This document shows, in pieces, positions 11,540 through 21,240 of a stretch of DNA of 64,000 bases (its first letter is position 1; every line of letters starts with the position of its first letter). The DNA lies in contig NC_051072.1 in the NCBI RefSeq assembly GCF_004664715.2, forward strand, positions 682,001 through 746,000, given 5' to 3'. The notes under the pieces were generated by a model. The model had not been told where the DNA came from and did no database searches. It was given only the letters and a program-made list of their open reading frames with translations. This DNA comes from Peromyscus leucopus (Eukaryota; Chordata; Mammalia; Rodentia; Cricetidae). The position numbers were made by a program, and so were the translations under genes.

Positions 11540-11932
11540 CAAAACTCATTCAAGTGATTTATTTATTGGGAGGGAAAAATCCCAGAGGGTGGCTGCCTCT
11601 CCCAGGGTGGAAAAAGGCACCTCTCAACTGAACAGGTACAAGGCTTATATAGGGGCAGTGTTTTTCCAGGATGAAGATTTTCAGAGTGGGAACTGATGGG
11701 ATTTCAATCCCTGAGCTTGAACAAATTCAGAGATTGGCTGGATTTCATGCTCAGGAATTGGTTGGTTTTCCTGCTCAGGGATTGTTTGGTTTTCCTGCTC
11801 AGGGGTTGGTTGGTTTCTGTGCTGTATTAATCAGGGGCAGAGTGTGTTTCTTTGGCTCTGGTTTCAGGGCAGTGAATTGTCTCTGGTCTCAGGGTCGGGG
11901 TGTGTTTCATTGGCTGGCTCTTTTACACTACA
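11540..11932 (-). mobile_element. Minus-strand solo LTR with four 24-bp U3 repeats
   Basis: On the minus strand it starts TGTAGTGTAAAAG at 11,932, has a TATATAAG box at about 11,645-11,652 and an AATAAATAAATC signal near 11,550, so U3, R and U5 are in order. Upstream of the TATA box, in U3, are four head-to-tail 24-bp units at 11,725-11,820 (plus unit like gctcagggattgtttggttt), the usual place for LTR enhancer repeats. The layout is IAP-like (class II), but the family is not proven. Confidence 0.65.
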
Positions 11933-11939
11933 AATTGCA

Positions 11940-12250
11940 CCTATAGTCCCACACAATTTTGAATGCTTGGGCCCCAGCTGGTGGGAAATGCTTGGAAAGG
12001 ATGACAAGGTGTGGCCTTTGTGAATGAAGTGTGTTACTGGGGCTAGCCTTGAGGTTCCAGAATCCCTTACCATTCTCAGTTAGCTTTCTTTGACTCCTAC
12101 TTGTGGATCAAGAGGTAAGCTCTTTGCTACTGCTCCAGGACCGTGCCTGCCTGCTCCTGTGCTCCCTGAAGAGGACTTGTCAGCTCTTTAACAATGAGCA
12201 GCAAGTTAAACTTCTATATGTGTTGTCTCACAGCAATTGAAAAGACACTC
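11940..12250 (+). mobile_element. MaLR-type LTR fragment (ORR1/MT-like)
   Basis: Landmarks are 'tttgaatgcttgg.ccccagctgg', 'aaggtgtggcctttg', 'cttgtggatcaagaggtaagctct' and 'tgctactgctccagg'. It is homologous with 22,490-22,830, 31,450-31,870 and 37,625-37,968. It lies at the same relative position as 22,490-22,830, so it belongs to the A/B duplicated block. Confidence 0.7.
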
Positions 12251-12254
12251 TGTG

Positions 12255-12834
12255 GTTTTCCAGTGTGGAAGAAAATGAACATCTACTCACCTCAAATCAG
12301 CCTCTAATGACACACAGCAATGATTCCACCTACATCTGCAGAGACTCCAAGCAGGAAGAAAACATTGACTCATATATCCATACCAAACCTGATCAAGGTG
12401 CGTTGTTAACCCCATCACATAGGCCTTTGTGGTGCATCGAAGATCCACTTATCGCACTCCAACATCAGCACCACAGTCTAATACAATGCAGGAAAGAAGG
12501 AATTGCTTGCTTTGAAAGAATAAGATAATGATTATTATTAATAGCCTATGTAAAAGCTCTGGTAATCTTTGAGATAATGCCAGGAATGACTGTGTCTGTT
12601 GCAATTGGGTAAGTCAGTCTAAGAGGGATGGGTTTATGAACTCCTTAGACTCAAAAGGTGGAGTGTATCCAGCAGGCAGAAACATGCTCCCTGGAGACTG
12701 GAAGGCCAGATATTTGATGTCAGCCTACAACACTTCAGCATGCAGGGGAACTAGAAGTTGGGACAGGTGTATGGGACCTGGGAACAAGATTTCTAGGAGT
12801 GGGTGCTCATTTCTGAAACCTAAGCATGTGGCTG
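12255..12834. other. No recognisable feature
   Basis: About 580 bp lying between the MaLR and the family Y LTR. Its short open frames show no known domain, and I see no paralogue elsewhere in the window. Confidence 0.5.
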
Positions 12835-13309
12835 TGTAGCATGAACCTTAACAGTTCTTATTAATAAAATCAAACCTGAGCCAAGTATTGGGATGAGCTG
12901 GAAGATCAGAGAACCAGAACAAGCCACAGCTACCTCACCTCGCTGGATCCTCAGTTGGTCTTGTTTCCTCAACTGAACTGCTGCTCAAAAGCCTGAATGC
13001 TTAACCAGGCCAAATGCTTATCCAAATGCTTCTAGTTCCTGGTCCTCACGCCTTATATAACTTTTTGCCTTCTACCATCACTCCCTGGGATTGAAGACTC
13101 GCTTTCTGGGATTAAAGGCTTGAGTTCCCATGCTTGGCTGTATCCTTGAACACATGAATTTCTGCCTAGCTCTGCCTCCCAAGTGCTGGGATTAAAGGTG
13201 TGTGCTACCACTGCCTGTCCTCTATGCTTAATATTGTGGCTGTTTTGTCTCTGACCCAAGATAAGTTCATTAGGGTGCACAATATTTTGGGGAATACAAT
13301 GCCACCACA
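12835..13309 (-). mobile_element. ERV LTR (family Y), 475 bp, inside a zinc-finger fragment
   Basis: On the minus strand it runs from TGTGGTGGCATTG (13,309) to a CATGCTACA end (12,835) and matches 14,868-15,344 along its length. It cuts a finger exon in the middle of a finger (right flank, 13,310 onward). The left flank is not finger sequence, and the two flanks show no matching target duplication. It is therefore not a simple insertion: the left side has been rearranged. Confidence 0.75.
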
Positions 13310-13529
13310 GATAAACAAAGGCTTTCCCACATTCCCCACACTTGTAGGGATTGTCTTCAGAATGAATTATTTGATGTCTTTTAAGATCTGAAGAATAGGA
13401 AATAACATTGTCACACTGTGCACACTTGTAGACTTTCTCTCCAGTATGAGTTATCTTGTGCTCAGAAAGGACAGATCTGAGTAAATATCTTTCTACACAG
13501 GTCACATATGTGTGGTTCCTCTCCAGTAA

Positions 13530-13531
<2 letters not shown>
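13310..13531 (-). pseudogene. Finger-exon fragment of KZFP unit B
   Basis: Minus-strand C2H2 remnants: a finger with HICDLCRKIF in one frame, then (frame-shifted) ...SEHKITHTGEKV, a full-length finger starting YKCAQCDN and ending HQIIHSEDNP, and the start of another (YKCGECGKAFVYL) that is cut by the LTR at 13,309. At the other side it is bounded by the (TC)n tract at 13,532. At most one complete finger remains, with a frameshift, so it is a dead remnant of a finger exon. By position and paralogous intron sequence (13,706-13,800 versus 2,775-2,870) it belongs to the unit whose promoter is at 20.6-21.2 kb. Confidence 0.85.

Positions 13532-13586
<55 letters not shown>
13532..13586. repeat. (TC)n microsatellite
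   Basis: Perfect dinucleotide run of about 55 bp next to the unit B finger fragment. Confidence 0.95.
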
Positions 13587-13588
<2 letters not shown>

Positions 13589-13599
13589 TTTTGTATCCC

Positions 13600-14336
13600 T
13601 TGATTCACATAGGGCAACAAGAGATACGAAAGGTGTCTGCTAAACAAAACATGGATTAGGACAAGGAGCCAGGCCAGGTGTAGCCCAGTGGGAGTGCAGC
13701 CACAGACATAATGCTTCCTATAGGGCTGGTCACAATGACTACCCAGGATTAGACTCCACAGCAAAGTATTTTACAAGCTCTAATATGTCTGGGAATGCCA
13801 GGCTTAAATTTGATAATATTATAAAATTTTATAAACAAAATTTTCTGCTTTCTTAAATTTAAATTTAGAAAAATTTAAGTATTTTCCTAAAAATGGTGCC
13901 TTTCAACTCTGTAAAAGGCCAATTCTTTTAAGTGCTGAGAAAGAGATGCCAACAATTCCTGTTTCAACAGCTAGCTTGACGTCGGCATCATTTTCTTCAT
14001 GTTACTTCCTGCTTTCTAGGGTCAAAGACATCTTTAGGAAATCCTGAAAAGAACATTTTTGGGTTAATTGTCAATTCCTCATTTGTTCAGTCTCTGCATA
14101 ATGGGAAAGTGCAGGTCTTGTCACAAGTCCTTGCTCGAGTAGTCTGTGAATCGGGATTGTCTAAGCTAGCCATCTCAAAATTGTCCTGAGCAATTTGTAG
14201 TCCAAAGCTGCTCTTTCCTTGGTGTTAATCAGCTTAATGGCTTTACCGTAGTCCATGTGGAATCATCTTTGTGGGGTCCATCATCTTTTTGAAGATTTCA
14301 AAGTTGCTGTTAGGCGTTTTCATGGCTCCCTGCAGA
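13600..14336 (-). other. Intron block plus unidentified segment left of a poly(A) tract
   Basis: 13,706-13,800 matches unit A intron. From about 13,880 to 14,336 the minus strand holds a non-repeat-like segment starting at the far side of the 14,337-14,356 poly(T). It has short open stretches (for example [17 protein letters not shown]) broken by stops. It may be a second retrocopy piece or ERV gag remnant; I do not recognise it. Confidence 0.35.
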
Positions 14337-14690
14337 ATTTTTTTTTTTTTTTTTTTGTGCCTCCTCTGTGGTTTGGAGCAATCACAGTCTGATAAATCTC
14401 TGTCTTTTGGAACCATGAATGTTCTTCCCTAGAAGAGAATATCTTCACAGCAATTTCTCCCCACCATTTGCCTTGCCAACTTTTCCAAACTGACCTTTGC
14501 CGAAGTTTTCTTGTAACACGATGGTCCTGGCAATTCTCTGAACAAGCAGCAGTAAACCCTTTGTCCCAGGTAGCAGCATCACTGCAGTCACCAACACAAT
14601 AAGAAGGAGCCAGCAACTCTGAGCAGCAGCTTCTGCCTCTATGGTCCCACCACCATTTGTGACTCGGCCCTAGCCAAAGCTTTTCCTCAA
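14337..14690 (-). pseudogene. Tgfbr1 (retropseudogene): Mosaic retrocopy of TGFBR1 (TGF-beta receptor type 1)
   Basis: Minus strand, with an A-tail read as 20 T at 14,337-14,356. From its 5' end it has 5'-UTR-like sequence, the signal peptide start with ATG changed to ATA (GGGACCATAGAGGC), and a leucine-rich segment ending LLPGTKG. It then jumps straight to the start of the kinase domain: [16 protein letters not shown], the glycine-loop region, and (after a one-base frameshift) [15 protein letters not shown] and EIYQTV. It jumps again to [10 protein letters not shown] of the activation segment, then runs to poly(A). The extracellular and transmembrane parts and about 100 residues of the kinase are missing, and frameshifts are present. 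There are no introns, so it came through RNA. Non-functional. It lies about 160 bp from an ERV primer site. The paralogues ACVR1B and ACVR1C are an alternative, but the signal-peptide match favours TGFBR1. Confidence 0.7.
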
Positions 14691-14699
14691 CAAGCCTCC

Positions 14700-14747
14700 T
14701 AGGCCGGCTGCAAACTTGGGATCATCCTGCCTCTGACTCCTTCAGTA
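14700..14747 (-). repeat. Possible B1-like fragment
   Basis: The minus strand resembles the B1 middle part (GAGGCAGGATGATC, then CCAAGTTTGCAGCC). Short and uncertain. Confidence 0.35.
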
Positions 14748-14847
14748 AATTCTACCAGCATGCCCAATCACAACCGGCCAAGTATAGCTTGGGCCTGAGC
14801 TGGGGCCCTCAAGGTCACAGGCAAGTAGCTTTTTCGAGAATTCGTAC

Positions 14848-14867
14848 CACGAACATTGGGCGCCAGA
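14848..14867 (-). other. ERV primer binding site, tRNA-Lys type
   Basis: Minus strand TCTGGCGCCCAATGTTCG directly follows the CA end of the LTR at 14,868. The first ten bases (TGGCGCCCAA) match the tRNA-Lys1,2-type site of betaretroviruses. This marks the LTR at 14,868-15,344 as a 5' LTR, followed by about 100 bp of leader. Confidence 0.75.
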
Positions 14868-15344
14868 TGTAACACGAATCTTAAAAGGTCTTATTAATAA
14901 AAAATCCAGATATTGGGGTGAATGCTGAAAGATCAGAGAAACAGAACAGGCCACAGCTACCTCACCTCGCCAACTTCTCATCTGATCCTGTTTCCTCAGA
15001 CTAGAAGCCTCTGAGTCCTCATCCAAATGGATCTCAGCTGAACTGTTGCTAAAAGCCTAAAAGCTTAACCAGGCTCTAGTTCCTGGTCCTCATGCCTTAT
15101 ATACCTTTCTGCTTCCTGCTATCACTTCCTGGGATTAAAGGCGTGTGTCACCATGCCTGACTGTTTCCAGTGTGGCTCTGAACTCACAGAAATCCAGATG
15201 GATCTCTGCCTCTGGAATGCTAGGATTAAAGGCATGTGCTACCACTGCCTAACCTCTACATTTAATATTATGGCTGTTCTGTTCTCTGACCCCAGATAAG
15301 TTTATTAGCATGCACAATATTTTGGGGAACACAATATCACCACA
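14868..15344 (-). mobile_element. ERV LTR (family Y), complete 5' LTR, 477 bp
   Basis: Minus strand from TGTGGTGATATTGTG (15,344) to CGTGTTACA (14,868). It contains TATATAAGGC near 15,095, an AATAAG-type signal close to the end, and two B1-like inner blocks. It is followed by a primer binding site. The rest of the provirus is missing or rearranged. Confidence 0.85.
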
Positions 15345-15610
15345 TGAGCCTGCTTTTCACAGCCAGAAAATAAATACCTCTTAGTCTGACCAGCATTGAG
15401 TGTCATTCTCCTGTCTCTTACATTATAATGTAGACTCAACAAAATAAGGTACATCGCATGCTCATTAAATATAAGCAGAGCTCACTGGTGGCTAGGAACA
15501 AAGCTTAGGCACTTAAACCATCAAATAGTTCTCAGAGATGTCTTTCATGACAGCAGAAGATATTAAAGGCCATACATCATGATGGAGACAGCCACATGGC
15601 TGGCACTCAT
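15345..15610. other. Unit B intron remnant (paralogue of the flank of KRAB b)
   Basis: Aligns with 3,455-3,700 (unit A) and 52,720-52,830 (unit E): 'agtctgaccagca.tgag', 'gcagagctcactgg', 'gacagca.aaga'. In A and E the KRAB b exon follows within 80-150 bp; here the sequence diverges and no KRAB exon follows. Confidence 0.55.
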
Positions 15611-16025
15611 CTTTTACTGAGGTCCTTTTATCTCTTTCTAGCGTAAGGAAACAACAAGCCTCACATACCTTAGATTGATATGAAATTTATCTGTTCAGAT
15701 CAACAAAAGCTAACTCAGAGATTTACACTTATGTCTTTGCTAAGTATTCAACACCAAGCTTCTAGAGAATTTAAATAAATGATGGCATATGTTTGATAAA
15801 TAAGATATTTGATAAATAAGATATATATCCTATGATGCAGTTTCTGGCCCCATTAGAGGGTTCTTTTCCCAGAGGAATTGGGCCACACCCCAACTCACAA
15901 GCCCCTTTTTCCGGTTCCCATTTGACCCTGAGTTCTTTCCCCTGTCACTCTTCTTTGCCGTCTCAGGGGATAGGAAGTCAGTCATATGAAAGATGTTAAC
16001 ATACTGGAGACTTAGGGAATACTAG
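15611..16025. other. No recognisable feature where KRAB exons are expected
   Basis: I find neither the KRAB b (LVT.LEQ) nor the KRAB A (ECL..AQW) signature on the minus strand here. Sequence is AT-rich with 'gataaataagatat' repeats near 15,800. Confidence 0.45.
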
Positions 16026-16500
16026 TTGATAGTCATTCATACCTAAGGGACAGACAGACCTCAAAAGCTCAGGGATCTGCAGAATATGCCACTTAAAATG
16101 TTTAACTAAAAAGCTTTTCATGATAGAGAGACATGCTGGCTCCCGGCAGCACTTTCATTTCCTCCAAAGACGACGGCTGGGCACAGAAGAACCTCCACCC
16201 GGAACTTGCTCCAGAGTGGCAGCACCAGCCAATGCGATGGACAGAGAACCTGACTGCTGCCAGGTCTTCTTCAGGCCATGGACAACAGGACTCTGGGAAC
16301 GCATTGCCTCACTTCTGCCTAGACAAGGTAGGCTGGTCCTCCCCACAAGTTCCTACCCACAACAGTTGGATCTTCTGAGACCTGGCAGGCCTAGGCCTGG
16401 CAGCAAAGACTGATGTTGTTGCCCTGAGACCCTGGCCCTCAATGACCATGGAGGACCCTGGGGTGGCTGTCTAGGTAGCCAGCAGTTAGTCTCTGTCACT
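16026..16500 (+). mobile_element. ERV 3'-internal module (no LTR attached)
   Basis: Homologous with 1,640-2,000 and 61,330-62,330: 'atctgcagaatatg', 'tggctcccggcagcac', 'tgtctaggtagccagcag'. Open frames over it differ between copies and are not conserved, so it is treated as ERV debris. Confidence 0.5.
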
Positions 16501-16929
16501 CTCAATTGCTAACTCAGGTAAAATGTATCTTTCTCAGATCTCTGATACCACTTGACCACCAGGCTTTGCTTCAGCTGCCTTCCCAGTTCTCTATGTAAAA
16601 TTGCAGGCCTCATTCTCTTAGGGCTAATACTGCTCTCAGCATCTCCAGGTGAATTAGATAAAAAGAAAGAGATTTAAGATTTGCTTATATGAAGACAGGA
16701 AAGCTGTCTCACTTCTGTTCATTCACTTATCGTTCTCAGATCTGATGATGTCTGCCAATTTTAACAGCTCTCTCCCCCAACTCCAAGGTTTCTCTGGACT
16801 GTACTGGTCCCAGCGTTTAGAGACAGGTTAGCATTGGAAAGGGTAGGAAAGCCTCTCTCCTCCTTCTTAATTCACCCAACCACTTCCATTCAGTAAATTT
16901 CCTCTGGTTATAGATTTAAAGATGTGTTC

Positions 16930-17280
16930 CATTGGGCTGAAGCCAGGCGCTAAAAAATGTTCATACCTTTTAACCCAAACCAGATATGCTAACCTCTGCA
17001 CCAGCTCTGAGAATGCCAACCACCAATCAGAATGCCAACTGGGTGAATACTGGCAGGTTGATTTCACCCACATCCTCACTCATAAGAAGGCTCAATATCT
17101 CGTAAGTCTTATTGACACCTTTACAGGCTGTATGCACCTCTACCTCCAGAGAAACAGCAGATGTGATGGCTCATGTACTCTTAAAGAGCACATCATCCCT
17201 CAAGTCACTGCTGGTACCACCTCTCCAGGCTCAAGCAGGCACCTACCCAGCAACTGGTTTCCCCAGATGCCCCAATGAAA
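16930..17280 (+). pseudogene. Class I ERV integrase fragment
   Basis: The plus-strand frame contains GEYWQVDFTH and, about 15 residues on, YLVSLIDTFTG. These are the first and second acidic positions of the DDE integrase core, in the form typical of class I (gammaretrovirus-like) elements. The frame is lost after about 30 more residues and the third (E) position is not found. Upstream sequence (16,500-16,900) gives no readable RT or RNase H. It ends in a polypurine tract (agaaaagggaga, 17,642-17,653) and an LTR. A dead element in the unit B interval. Confidence 0.65.
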
Positions 17281-17654
17281 GGCATATTTGCTCTCATGTC
17301 CCATTTATTTAACCTTGCCTCTTCTGTACAACCAGGGCACCTTTCCATTCCATTCTTTCTTGCAGTTATCACTTTTCCCATGGCTAGCCCTGACGGCCCA
17401 TGATAACAATCTATTTCTTTCCTCACAAGCTGCCTTCTCAGCTCCTTCAAGGAACAGATGCTTGAGATCTCCACAATGACAGCTAACTGAATGCTTCTTC
17501 ACTCACACCTCCTGCCATGCGTGACTCCGGACTCACAACTTCCCCGTCCCACTTCACCCCTTGTCAGCAGGAAGCAGATTTGAGAATTCAGTGCTCTTAT
17601 TTCTGCACTTGCCATCCATAACTCACCTTTTTATAATAATCAGAAAAGGGAGAA

Positions 17655-17796
17655 TGTTAGCATTCTCAATTGTCCCGTGGGGCTGCCTAGCATCCTGACA
17701 TCATTTTATATAAAGAGCCTCCTTTAAGGAGAAACCCCTCCCTTCTTCTTCTTTTCCTTCCTCCCTCTCTCACCATGAAGTAGCGCACACCTCTGC

Positions 17797-17850
<54 letters not shown>

Positions 17851-17855
17851 GTCTG

Positions 17856-17901
<46 letters not shown>

Positions 17902-18070
17902 ATAATAATAATAATAAACTTTCCACATGGACATACATCTGCATGGTATGAGTAACTTTCCACTGTACCATGTTGCCCATTGCCACGTCTGCATGGCTTG
18001 TCTCCCTCACCCACTGGGGCTCCTTCTCCCAACCCACCAAGGCCTTGCATGCCATTTTCATAAGAATCCA
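17655..18070 (+). mobile_element. 3' LTR of the class I ERV, expanded by microsatellites
   Basis: Begins TGTTAGCATTCTC just after the polypurine tract. It has a TATA box (tttatataaag, about 17,705-17,715) and an aataaa near 17,913. Between them are (TC)n at 17,801-17,849 and (TATC)n at 17,851-17,901 plus a short (ATA)n, which have expanded inside the R region. The right edge is approximate. Confidence 0.65.
17801..17917. repeat. Compound microsatellite (TC)n(TATC)n(ATA)n
   Basis: Three different simple repeats back to back inside the LTR. Confidence 0.95.
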
Positions 18071-18074
18071 AGCA

Positions 18075-18185
18075 ACATAGGAAGAGACAGCAATGTAAAC
18101 CACAGAAGGCTGTATCAGTCAAGAAGCTAGAGTGAAATGGAAAGTGCTGGAAGCCTCAGATTAGATACAAAAAGAGACAAGTGGA
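18075..18185. other. Duplicated intron 1 block of unit B
   Basis: 'gaaggctgtatcagtcaaga' and the following sequence match 57,745-57,800 (unit E) and 34,600-34,630 (unit C). Non-coding. Confidence 0.5.
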
Positions 18186-18235
18186 AGAAAGCTGTGGGAT
18201 GTTTTTCTGTGTGCTGTGAGAGACAGGAAAAAGAA

Positions 18236-18345
18236 GGGGAAAGAGAGATGACTCAGTGGTTAAGAGCCCTGACTGATGTTCCAGAGGACCCAGGTTCAAC
18301 TCCCAGGCCATTCAATGTCTGATCACACCAAGATTAAAAACAACA
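18236..18345 (+). repeat. Degenerate tRNA-derived SINE (B2/ID-like)
   Basis: Has A-box and B-box-like motifs ('gatgactcagtggttaagag', 'caggttcaactcccag') and an A-rich caacaacaac tail. Confidence 0.55.
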
Positions 18346-18369
18346 ACAACAAAAAAGAACCCACATGAC

Positions 18370-18515
18370 CCTTCTCCCTCTCCTTTCTTCTCTCCACATA
18401 TCTGCTTGGATTTCATGCCTGCTTCTAAGCTGCTTTGCCAAAGGCCAATGCAGCTTTAATTATTAGCCAATCAGAGCAACACATATTCACAGCCAACAGA
18501 AAGACATCCCATAGC
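18370..18515 (-). mobile_element. ERV LTR (family X) fragment, minus strand
   Basis: 'ttattagccaatcagagcaa' and 'cacatattcacagcc' match the U3 start of family X LTRs (compare 57,105-57,150). Confidence 0.5.
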
Positions 18516-18713
18516 AGAAGAATTCAGTGAAAACAAGACAAAAGCATCGTCAGGTCATGACAGGAACTAACAGATGTCAACAGATGCTAAACACAAGTAG
18601 CTCTTAAGTCAGCAAGTGTTGATGGCATGGATCTGTCATGGTGCTCACTGTAAGAACCATAAAATGAAACACAGAAAATATTCATCATGCCCATAAAATA
18701 TGTTTAAATGGGG

Positions 18714-18882
18714 CTGGAGAGATGGCTCAGCAGTTAAGAACACTGGCTATTCTTCCAGAGGTCCTGAGTTCAATTCCCAGCAAACACATGGTGGCTCACA
18801 ATCATCTGTAGTGAGATCTGACACCCTCTTCTGGCATACAGGCAGAACACTGTATACACAATAAATAAATCTTTAAAAAAAT
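18714..18882 (+). mobile_element. B2 SINE
   Basis: Full-length B2: ggggctggagagatggctca at the 5' end, 'cacatggtggctcaca' in the middle, 'ctcttctggcatacaggcag' and a terminal aataaataaatcttt with A-tail. B2 restricts the host to muroid-type rodents. Confidence 0.92.
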
Positions 18883-18889
18883 GTTTAAA

Positions 18890-19399
18890 TGTTTTCTGAC
18901 ACAGACTAAGGTATCCTAGGCTGACTTTGAATTTACTATGAAGCAGGATTAGACCAGAGGACCCTGCCTCCCCCTCACATACAGAGTTGACAGGGATGTG
19001 CCATAGAGTAGGCTGAAGTTTCTTTTTCTATCAATGGTCTGTTTACTATAAATTTCATGTATATAGAAAGGTCTGTATTTCATAATGAGCATGCTATAGC
19101 ATCATCTGTATAAAAATTGGTTTTGATGGACAAGGCTGTGTACTTTTTCTATTTTAAAATGTAAAGCTCAATGTTACCATTTCCTTGTACTTTATTATAG
19201 TCACACCCCACACAGAAAATGCCCATATTTAAGATGAGGTGGTTGGAAGTCCATGCTTTGTAAAAGCAGACTTCAATGTCATAAGTCTGTCTCCAGCAGG
19301 TTTACCTTAAGTGGGCAATATGTGAAACCACACAAGAAAAAAGTGAGGAGTTACAATGTGCCTACATTTTGCCAATCACAGGACCCTGAGTGAGCCAGA
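18890..19399. other. No recognisable feature
   Basis: Non-coding, moderately AT-rich, within intron 1 of unit B. No paralogue spotted. Confidence 0.5.
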
Positions 19400-20300
19400 G
19401 CTCTTCACTTCCATCTCTTAGTGTTTATGACATAGTATAAGTTCTTGGGGAAACGCTTCCATAAGCACTCTACAGGGACATCCCGGAAGCTGAACGCCAC
19501 ACTCAGTGACGGTTGAACAGCAATGTCAGAGTACACAGATGCACGGGGGAGGTTGTGAATGGAGAACAATGCACACAGGCTGTCGGGTGTGCAGGGCTGT
19601 GGTTCCTCCACAGAGTCTCTCAAGCCCCCCCTCCAATCACTAAAAATCTCTAGACCAATGTCTATCCTCACACGGACTCATGTCTCCAGCCTGAAAAGTG
19701 TCCACACTTCCAACATCACACAGTCTTCGGGGGAACAGGTTAAGTTGTTATCTTCTATTATTTTTCATCCCACACTGTAGGAACAACATTGCTGGGATAA
19801 TGCAAAGCTCAGCCTATCCCCTTTATGGCAGGGTTCTGCCTCCCTATGGGAGTATTGGTGGGAGGATTCAGCTCACAGGGATGGACATTCGGGATTCCTA
19901 TTCGGAGTGAACCACCCTTAAATCCACAGTTCATTCCAAAGTTAATGGGATGAACATCATATACACCAATCTACTCCACTGGACTCTGACCTTGGAACCT
20001 AGCAACTTCTGTCAGTTCAAAGTACAAGAGTGATTGCATGTGCGATGGTTAAAAAGTAGCTCCATCTCAAACTCTGTTGTGCAAAACAACAACAAACAAA
20101 CAAACCTAGGATACAGCATGACTTTCCTCTTGCTTAGCCCAAGGCTGCTAATCAGGACCCTCAGTTCTGCAGATCAGCAGTTGAATCTTGAGGGCAATCT
20201 AAAGAGGCGAATGATCTCAGAGTCACTTGGCTCATTTCCCAGAATTGTTCCCCCTGCCCCTTATTGTGTAAATGTTATCCTAAAATGTTAACCAGATGCA
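19400..20300. other. Duplicated first-intron block of unit B
   Basis: Aligns with 58,830-59,400 of unit E ('atgcaaagctca', 'ccaacatcacacagtct' versus 'cacacaatctctgac', 'attccaaag..aatggga'). No conserved reading frame. Confidence 0.5.
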
Positions 20301-20549
20301 TATTCTATTTCTGTAGTCTCTCTTCACTACTGCTTGCTCAGAAAACAAAAACAAAAATCAACAACATAATATGCCTTATGTAGCAAGAAAATCTCCGGAG
20401 TTGAGACGACTGTGGTTTGTGCCTTTAAAACTTCCAGCCCTGGTCTTCCCCTTTGCAGCAGTTCTCAAACTGGCAAAGAGACTGTTGTTCTAAATAAACG
20501 GTTATTTTTATTTGTTTTGATCACTAATTCCCAGTTTTGTTTAGCAGTC

Positions 20550-21240
20550 TTGCTCGGTGGTCTTGAAGTCTGAAACAGACGGCTCTAAATTACAGAAAGG
20601 ACCCGATCTCCCCTTGCCTAAAAGTCCTGAGAAACCGAATAACAGCCATGTGAGAATGGCCCAGCTAACAAGCAAATGCTTCCACCATCAAACTGGAATG
20701 AGAGTGTCCAGCACGACCTCCAGGCGAGGACCCTCAGCCGACCCACACTGCCCAGGCAACCCCGGTTCTCTCAAGCGTCTCCATCCCAGAAGTACCAAGC
20801 CAGCTTCTGTATCTCAGAAGCACAAGTTGAATCCAGGTCACCAGACACATGCTAACAAAGCGGTCACTGCCCTCACCATCCCCTCGGACCTCTTCCCAGC
20901 CCTGGTCAGCATCCGGAAGTCGCTCAGCTCACTTTAGCAAAGCTTCTCCAAGTCGACTCCTCCCTGCCTCCACTCCATCCCTTGCCTGCTCCTCAGCACC
21001 CCCCACCCGCACCCCATGCAGTCCCTCGGGCTGCACTAAATTCTAGAACAACTTCCATGTCAGAGATCCAACTGGAGAGCGGAGAAGGACCAAACTGTCG
21101 CCCAACTTTGGACAAGATCAGCACTCATGTGATTACCAAAAGTCCAACAGTTTTCCAGAGTAACGGACTCTGGAGTCATAGTGACTAGGACTACATTTCC
21201 CACAAGTCTGTGCGATGGAGTTCAAGGAGGCCTGGAAGAG
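20550..21240 (-). promoter_or_regulatory. Promoter and exon 1 region of KZFP unit B
   Basis: Homologous with the promoters at 8.4, 35.4 and 59.5 kb. The ZNF143/THAP11-like motif is at 21,190-21,208 (plus: actacatttcccacaagtc) and the exon 1 landmark (plus: caacttccatgtcagag) is at about 21,048. The CRE present in units C and E is mutated (tagtgact). It drives towards lower coordinates, where only a finger remnant survives at 13.3 kb. It is an orphan promoter that could still make a non-coding transcript. Confidence 0.6.

Noticed and set aside
11215..11631. 138-codon frame with KKERKKER repeats and its Phe-Leu-Ser reverse
   Set aside because: Produced by the (GAAA)n tract at 11,419-11,532.
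12835..15344. A single minus-strand provirus with LTRs at 12,835-13,309 and 14,868-15,344
   Set aside because: There is no polypurine tract next to the inner edge of the left LTR, finger sequence touches that edge directly, and no matching target duplication flanks the pair. Two separate or recombined LTRs fit better.
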